From Cardinalis cardinalis (Eukaryota; Chordata; Aves; Passeriformes; Cardinalidae), in NCBI GenBank assembly GCA_014549065.1, contig JACDOX010000218.1:353536-417535 (forward strand): a stretch of DNA of 64,000 bases, given 5' to 3'. A program made the translations under genes and the position numbers. Below are positions 57,212 through 64,000 of the stretch, piece after piece; position 1 is the first letter of the stretch; every line of letters starts with the position of its first letter. A model generated the notes under the pieces. The model was not told where the DNA came from. It ran no database searches and worked only from the letters and a program-made list of their open reading frames with translations.

Positions 57212-60200
57212 ACTACTGAGCCCACTGGGGAGTCTCACTACTGAGCTGTTTCAAGAACTTGAAATCCAGCTCAGGGCTAGTGACTGTTCAGCAGAGAGAA
57301 AGTCCTCTTTATTTTAAGCTGTCAAAGTCTAATTGTTTCTTAAATGAAGCATAAGCAAGACCATTCTATAAATAGGGTAAAAAAGTGCAGAGCACTTCTC
57401 CAAGCAGGGCAGGCCTGTCACATCAGTGGACATCACTCCTTGAAGGGTTGATCCAGCTCAACACATGAGTTTTGAGGGAGATTTCAAAGCATAGGCTGTT
57501 TCTTGAATTTTGGAGTAATTTTTCCTCACTTGCCAGTGCAAAAATTCTCACATGCTCAGTGTCCAGATCGTGTGTTGGGCCAGGTTGATATCTGCTGTAA
57601 CCTGAGTGTGGAAATCTTGCTCTGGTGTAGTTCAGGAGGTATAAACCATGTTTTTATAGAAGGCAGAGAATCCATGGCCCTGTGTCCAGGTGAGCATGCT
57701 GAGAGGTGCTAGGTGAGGGCAGCAGTGCCTTTCCACTCCTCCCTCTACAAAGAGGGTTTGAGAATTGCTGGAGCTNCATTCTGTCAGTGGGTCCCAAAGG
57801 CTTGGAACACTTCTTGGAGCTGGAGGAAGCCTGTGTCCTTGCCCTTGCCCTCCTTGTCTCTGAGTGGTTTCAGTGCAATAAACAGATGCTGGATGTCAGC
57901 ATGAAGGCTCTGCTTTGAGCTTTGATCCCTCTTAGTCAGAAGAGGAAACTGAACCTCTCTTGTGCATCTGGGGCTAGTGCTGTAGGTGTGAGCAGGGATG
58001 TGAGCAGGGAAGTTGGGCACTGCTGCTCCAATTCTTGCTCCTCACTCTATATTTTAAAAGAGAGCAGTTTTGCTCAGTTTTGGAAGAAGAGATTTAACCA
58101 TTTGTCTCCAGGAGAATGTTCTAGGCTGTGGATCCCACAAGGAGAGGGGCACCTCTGGATCATGGTAAAGGAGAGGGTTTCAGGCCTCAGCATTCCCTGT
58201 TGGCTACTGCAGACCTTTGGATTCTTGANGTACTGAGAGCCCAAGAAATTCCCTGCTCTTTTTTTCTGCTTGGCTTTGGGCTTCCTCTGGCTTTGGATGC
58301 TGCTTTGAGGTGCTGATGATGTGTAGTTTGGCTTTTCCAACCTCAAGGCTCTCTGAGTTTCCTTGCTTGCCCTCCTTCCTTTTACAAAATGAGAATGCTT
58401 TTGGTAGCTGATAGTTGAGGAAATGTTTAGGAAAAGCAATTTGCATCCATTGGTAGCATTCTATCATTGCAAGATAGGTTTAATACTGGATTATTGAACT
58501 GTGCTAATTCTGTAGGGCTTTCCCTTATTTCTGTAGCTTTTAGTGTGTTTTGGCTTCTGCCCAGCTGGAGGCCTTATGTNCCACAGGAGATGTGTGGCAG
58601 GGCCAGGCAATGAATCCAGTGATCTCACATTGCCCTAGACAGGTGTTGAGACCACTTGACCATATTTTGGCTGTGAGGGCTCTCAAATGGTGCATGGTGG
58701 CAATTAAAAGTGCATTAATCACCTGTCAGTACAATGAGGGGAAAAAAAATATTCTTCACTGGAGAAGTGGAAAAAAAAAAGTAAGTAATGACAATGGCCA
58801 GGATCAGCTGTAGGAAAGTTTGACGATGGGCCTGTTAGTCACCATGGGGAGCTGCATTCCTGTCTCACCTCCATAAATGTGCAGTCAGAGATCTCCTGGA
58901 ACATAATTAATGGAGCATGCAGCAGGACCTGCCTGCTCTGTGATAGATGGCCCTGGATGACGAGGAGTGCTGAGACTTACTTCTAAAAAGCAACAAAAAA
59001 TTGTGTTGCAAAATATTTTGGACTCATTTCCTTGAATGTAATGTTGATTTTTCTTGAACAACTTCTCTTAATTTGTGGGAGTGCTTGCTGGAACTTTCTT
59101 ACTCAAAACATCCCAGATTTATTCAGGTTTCTTCACTGGTTTTTTGTGAATTAGTTGTCTTGTTGAATTTGGGCTTCACAGAGGGGTTGAGTCAGTCATA
59201 CTCTCTGAAGACAAGATTAAGTAGAAAGTGCTTAAGCAGCAGCATAAATCAAAATGTTGCAAGTATAGCAAAGGCTGAAATATGTCATCTTGGTGGCTTC
59301 AGGAAGGGTGCTAAGACAAAAGATGTAGTGACTGATGATGCTTCCAAGACACCCATGTATTGTTTTCATCAGTGCACTCATTTTTTCAACCTTTCTCTCC
59401 NGCTGTCTGTATGTGTAAGCTATGGTTAAGGAACAGATTATCCATCCTTTAATTAATAGCAAACTTTTCTTTCATGTGCCAGCTGGAAAAAGGTAATTAG
59501 TCAGAAAAGAATAAAAAGCCTGAAGAAAGTGAGAGTGGCATAACTAGAATTAATCATAATTTGATTCTAACCCACAGAGAATNAAATAATACCTAAAAGA
59601 GAGATGGAGTATGAATTTCAGCTTTTCTGTGGGCAAAAGTACTTGTGTGTTTTGTTTCCTAGTTACTTTATCCTCTAGACTGATAGAACCAATGAAATTT
59701 GACAGTTTTGATTGTGTGATTCTGATTTTTTTAAAATGCTGTNTAGGATTGGCATTTTCAGGAATATGTTCTCTTGGTTGTCTTTCTAATGCAGCAGCCC
59801 TGGTGTGAATTCTGCAGCTGCTTTGAGTATATGGTGATGTACACTTTTCAGCTGCACAGTGTATTTCTTTTCTGTGATAACTAATAAGCTATGCATTATT
59901 AACTACTTTCATTGATCTTACAATAAATGCCATGTAAGTGGAGATGTAGGCATGTAAATACACCTCTGCATCTCACATACCTTGCTATTCAATCCATATA
60001 TCAAAGCTCATATCCTCTGTAATTATCCACTCTCACCAGCAATTAGGCACCNCTCCAGCTTTTCTAACAACCTTATTTTGATGCTTGTTTCAAATACTGT
60101 AACAGCAGTGCCATCTTTGAATAAACAATGAGACAAAGCTTTCCACAAAGCAGCCTCAGGGGAATGCAGCAGGCCATGAGCCCCAGGGGAAGTTGGTTTG

Positions 60201-62313
60201 TTTCAGAAGTTTTACTTGTTCACAGAGCACAGCCTCAGTGTGAGGGAACATAACATNAGACTTAATTACAGCAGTATGATTTATGAGGCTGCATGCTTAA
60301 ATGTAATATCCTTGGTTCAAAGGGCTCATTCTCAAAAAGGGTTGGAGAGAAAATGGGGATTAGGGAAAGAACTGATTGAATGGTGTGGAAGTGAGCTTAC
60401 GTGCTATGTGGTGGTAACTGGAAATAAGAGAGGACTTGGGTTTTGAATTGAGACAGGTCATACAGCTTCTGTATTTCTCAGCTGGGCTGNGGGTGACGTG
60501 GGGAGTAGTCAAGAAAGAGAGGGGAGATTGTTTGACCTGAGTGACCTGAAGGCTTTTCTACCTTGCTTTTACATAATGAGGGGATTAAACTGGACCACCT
60601 GTGCGTGGTTCTTGGTGTCACTAGAAACCACAGTTACCCTGTATTTTAAAAGTACTGCAGAGGAAGAAGTCGGTCAATCTCTGACTTCCCCAGCCTGGAA
60701 GATTGTTTCCCAAGGGGCACCCGGCCCTTGGCTCAGCCGGGTGTTTCACAGCACAGTGAGGTCTTTGGAGCCCTCCCCTGCCGGTGCTGCTCGGCTGGAG
60801 CCTGAGCCTGGTTGTTGGGCAGCAGCTCAAAGCTGTGTCCTCTGCACCTGAAAGTCTGGTTTCTGCTTGCTTTGAAAGGTCTGCTACTTCTTGTAGCAGA
60901 AAAGGGATGTGGGTGAAGCTCCATAACTTTGATACACTTGGTATTGAAATGGAGAAAAGAAAATGAATAGTAGTTCAAGGTTTACTTTTTACCTTGTCTG
61001 TGCTGTGCTTTGTNACTTGATCAGAGATGCATATTTTAATTCTGTTAAGGACATAATCCCCNTTATGACTGATTCCTTTAAACCTTCAAATCCTAAAAAT
61101 TTGTTATTTGTAAATCTGATTCCATCTAATTACTTGAACCAGCAGTTCCACCACTTGTAGATGTGTCAGCACTTCCTGAGACAGGTCCTGGTTTCAGCTG
61201 TTTATGGTGCTAAACCTTCATGTTTGGGACCCAGGGTAGATGCCTGGAGCTGAATGTTTTGCTGTAGAAAGGTTCAAGTAAAATGGCCTTTCTGAGAACA
61301 GGATTAACCAAAAAGCCCCAAATCACCACCAAACCTAACAAAGAAAGCATGTTATCCCCATTTTTCTAAAAACCCGAGAGTCTTGCAGATGTGTGTCAAG
61401 AGTCTTCCTGAGGGCACGGCTCTCTCCAGCACCACTTCTCCAGCATGGAGGGCTTGTCTTTCTCTGCCCCTNTGGAGTTTTGCCCAGGTTTAGCAGGTGT
61501 AAGTTGAGGAAGGATTTTACCCTAAGACTTTGTGGGATGTCATGATACCTGCCTCTTGCTGAGGGGCAGCAGTTTTACCTGGCAGGGGCAGCTTCTCTCT
61601 GCTGACACTGGGCACCAAGAGCCCTCCCCCTGACCTGCATCTGTGTGGGAGGTGAATCCCAATTCCCAGGATTTCCAGGTGCCTTTCCTGGGAGGCCACA
61701 GGAGAGCTTCAGTTGTCCAGATGCTTTGTGTTCCCTATCTCTGGAGNAGTAAAAATTATTCCTGGTTTTAGTGCCTCAGTTCACTCCAAATAAGAAACAA
61801 ACTGAGAAATTACATTCTTGCAAGGTAAGGTTTTGGAAACAGAGTTAAACCACAGGGTTAAACTGTACTTATTAATGTCTGATATTAAGTACTGCTTGAG
61901 GTTTTGGCTGTGGTGGCCAAAAGGTTGTGTCAGGAACGGTCTTGTTGCTGTTGTTGTTGGCTTTGTGACTCTGTGCCTCAGNCTCTACCTACTTCTTATC
62001 CTCATTCGTTTGCATGTTTTGATTGCTGTTGAGTAGAAATAAAGTGTTGTCCAAAGTATGTGATTTAAAAACAATTCTTATTCATTGCTTAGTAACAAAG
62101 GAAAGAGGACCCTGAAGAGTGGGCTATAGGCTGCAGAAAAGAATGTGAGGAAAACAGCCTCCCCTGTCCTTCCAGTGCTCCCTTGCTGGATGATGAAAAG
62201 GAGGAAGAGAGGTGTGCTAGTGAATTCAGGATGAGAAATGAGCAGAGCAAGTGTTAGAAGGGAAGNGGGGCTGAAGAGGAGCAGGAGCTGCAGTTACAAA
62301 GAGCAGCAGGGGC

Positions 62314-62369
62314 TGAGAGAAAATAGCTCTGAGAAGCTACTGAGAGAGAAAATAGCTCTGAAAGCTACT
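62314..62369. repeat. Near-perfect tandem duplication, about 27-28 bp unit
   Basis: Two adjacent copies containing 'gagagaaaatagctctga' and 'aagctact' with small indels. In ITPR2 intron 1. Confidence 0.8.
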
Positions 62370-62763
62370 GACAAACTGTTCTTTTCCAAGGGTAGAAGTC
62401 AGCTTGCTTTTGCCACTGTTTACTTTGCTATTTCAAATGTTTGAGGCCTGTGCTAAGGCTGGTGAGGTTTCAAATACTTGAATATTTNTTTGTGTTTTGT
62501 TCTGAAGGTTTTTGACTTTGTCCAGAAAAATGAATGTTTTATATCACCTTCTCCAAGAGAATGTTTGAGGTAAAGTGCCAGTTCCTCAGAAAGAAATTGC
62601 AGNTTTAAGATTGCCTGTGATAGTTTTTGTAACAACAAAAGTTAGATTTAACAAATTGTGTTACTTGATAATCTTCTTTTATAATAAAGTTTGGATTTGA
62701 AGTGTCCCTCTAGGTCATTGCTGCTGCATGAATGAAGGTACTGGGTTGAAATTTATATGAAAT

Positions 62764-62862
62764 TCTTGGCAGGAGGAGGCTGGAAGAGCATATCCAAATG
62801 TGGTGGTTATCACTGTGGGTCCCTTCCAATTCAGCTTGCTCTGTGGTTCTGTGATTTGACAC
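62764..62862 (+). mobile_element. Probable short CR1 3'-end relic
   Basis: 'gggtcccttccaattcagct' followed by 'tctgtggttctgtgattt' resembles the extreme 3' end of CR1. The upstream half is too diverged to be sure. Confidence 0.5.
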
Positions 62863-64000
62863 CAAGTTAAGCTTCCTCCAGCTCTTTTCTGTATGATATT
62901 AAAACAGTAGTCAAGTTTTTGTTCTTTGACCTCTGACAGATAAAAATCAATGTCATTTAAAAGGAATATCAACAAACAAACCCTGAAACGAGGCTCTTTA
63001 TATGCAACTCAAAATACAGAAACTTCTTGTGATTCAACGCTTGGGCTTCTTATCTTGATTTTCTCTTGGAGGCTTGTTTGAATTTCAAACAGCTTTTTTA
63101 TTCCCTGCACTTGACACACACAAGTTAATCAGTGCTGCAGGGGCAGTTGAAAGCACACAGAATGAGGGAAACAACTGCTTAAACTCTTAGTGAGCCCCAG
63201 ATTTTTTATACCTGCTTTCCGAAGTTAAAAGACAGGAATCCAGTTCTTAAGAGTAGATTTTGGGTAGTTGTGTCACGTTGAGCACTGTGATGTGGAAAAT
63301 TTAACTTGGCAGCTTTAGAGGGCAGCAAAGTTGGATGTGAGCAGTATAATTTGGTCCTGAATCTCGCAATACCTGACTTGATTTGTAAAATCCCAGCTCC
63401 TACAGCTCTCTTACTTGTGGATATCTTCAGCTTCTCCCTCATGTGCTTTGCTAAAATATTCACAGTCACCTTTGCAGTCTGGCATATATTTTTTTTTAAT
63501 GTTCAGAAACTATAAATAAAGAGAGGAAGCAAAACCAATGTATTAGGAAAGACTGGATATCACTTTTGAAAANACTGACAGCAGATCTTTGTTCAGTTGT
63601 GAATGCTGAAAAATGTTCAAATGCATCACTAAGCAAGTTCCATTCTTCTGATCAAAGAATAAAGGTTTAAAGCCTTCCTAGAAAGTTGGAGTTTTTAAAA
63701 AATCCTTTATTAATAAGAAAAAAAGGAAAACAAACAAACAGTGTGGACTGAAAAAAGTTAACTGCCTGTTAATAATGTTTTCTTTGATGTTTTGGNCAGT
63801 TTTTTAGATTATCAGTTTTTGCTAAGGTGGTCTCGGTTNCAGCGGAACGCACTGTCCTTGCTTTGCTGCCTGGCACCGGTGAGGGTGCCAATCCATAAAC
63901 TCCTGTTCCAAATCTGACAGGGCTCAGTGAGCTTGGCTCTTTATGGAGAGCAGAAAAGTCAGGTTTAGTGGAGAGTTTTGCAGAATTTCAGTGGAGTAAA

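Larger units (their letters stand above)
54882..64000 (+). other. ITPR2: ITPR2 intron 1, 5' part
   Basis: More than 9 kb of intron without a second recognisable ITPR2 exon, so intron 1 continues past the window. It begins in the CpG block and turns AT-rich after about 55190. An (ATTA)n stretch occurs at 55193-55211, along with a few tandem duplications and one probable CR1 relic. I saw no nested gene on either strand. Confidence 0.75.

Noticed and set aside
1..64000. CRISPR arrays, operons, tRNA or rRNA genes
   Set aside because: None seen; the window is vertebrate nuclear DNA with spliced genes, and no cloverleaf or rRNA sequence was recognised.

Overview
The window is nuclear DNA from a bird, most probably a songbird. 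It is AT-leaning, intron-rich sequence with CR1 retrotransposon 3' ends in both orientations. A 382-bp solo retroviral LTR resembles a family that, from memory, is abundant in passerine genomes. About one unresolved single base (n) occurs every few hundred bases. Gene order INTS13 - ITPR2 on the same strand matches the block on human 12p11-p12.

Region 1 (1-2040) is a GC-rich promoter area. It carries four perfect copies of the 10-mer TCTCGCGAGA in two pairs, separated by a CR1 remnant. It ends in the non-coding first exon of INTS13, with a splice donor at 1813/1814. Synteny predicts that FGFR1OP2 runs leftwards out of the window from here, but none of its coding sequence is visible.

Region 2 (2900-18.9 kb, + strand) is a complete INTS13 (Asunder, Integrator subunit 13). 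Its 16 coding exons have matching splice phases throughout and sum to 2121 nt, or 706 residues, the same length as the human protein. A poly(A) signal lies at 18857.

Region 3 (21.1-28.6 kb, - strand) is the most interesting part. It is an intact four-coding-exon gene for a dystroglycan paralogue of 1131 residues, distinct from ordinary DAG1. It keeps the dystroglycan architecture: signal peptide, cadherin-like domain, S6-like domain with both conserved cysteines, TPTP acceptor site, Ser/Thr/Pro-rich linker, second cadherin-like domain, SEA-like domain, one transmembrane helix and a C-terminal PPxY. It appears to have lost the alpha/beta autocleavage motif and the basic juxtamembrane cluster. 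Its linker is much longer than in DAG1, and it has two extra introns.

Region 4 (28.9-54.2 kb) is about 25 kb with no recognisable protein-coding gene. It holds five CR1 copies, simple repeats, tandem duplications and two small splice-flanked candidate non-coding exons.

Region 5 (54.2-64 kb, + strand) is the GC-rich promoter and first coding exon of ITPR2 (31 residues seen), followed by more than 9 kb of intron 1 running off the end. INTS13 and the dystroglycan-like gene converge tail to tail. The dystroglycan-like gene and ITPR2 diverge, with the 25-kb gene-poor interval between them. The three proteins have no evident joint pathway: transcript 3'-end processing in the nucleus, extracellular matrix adhesion at the plasma membrane, and ER calcium release.
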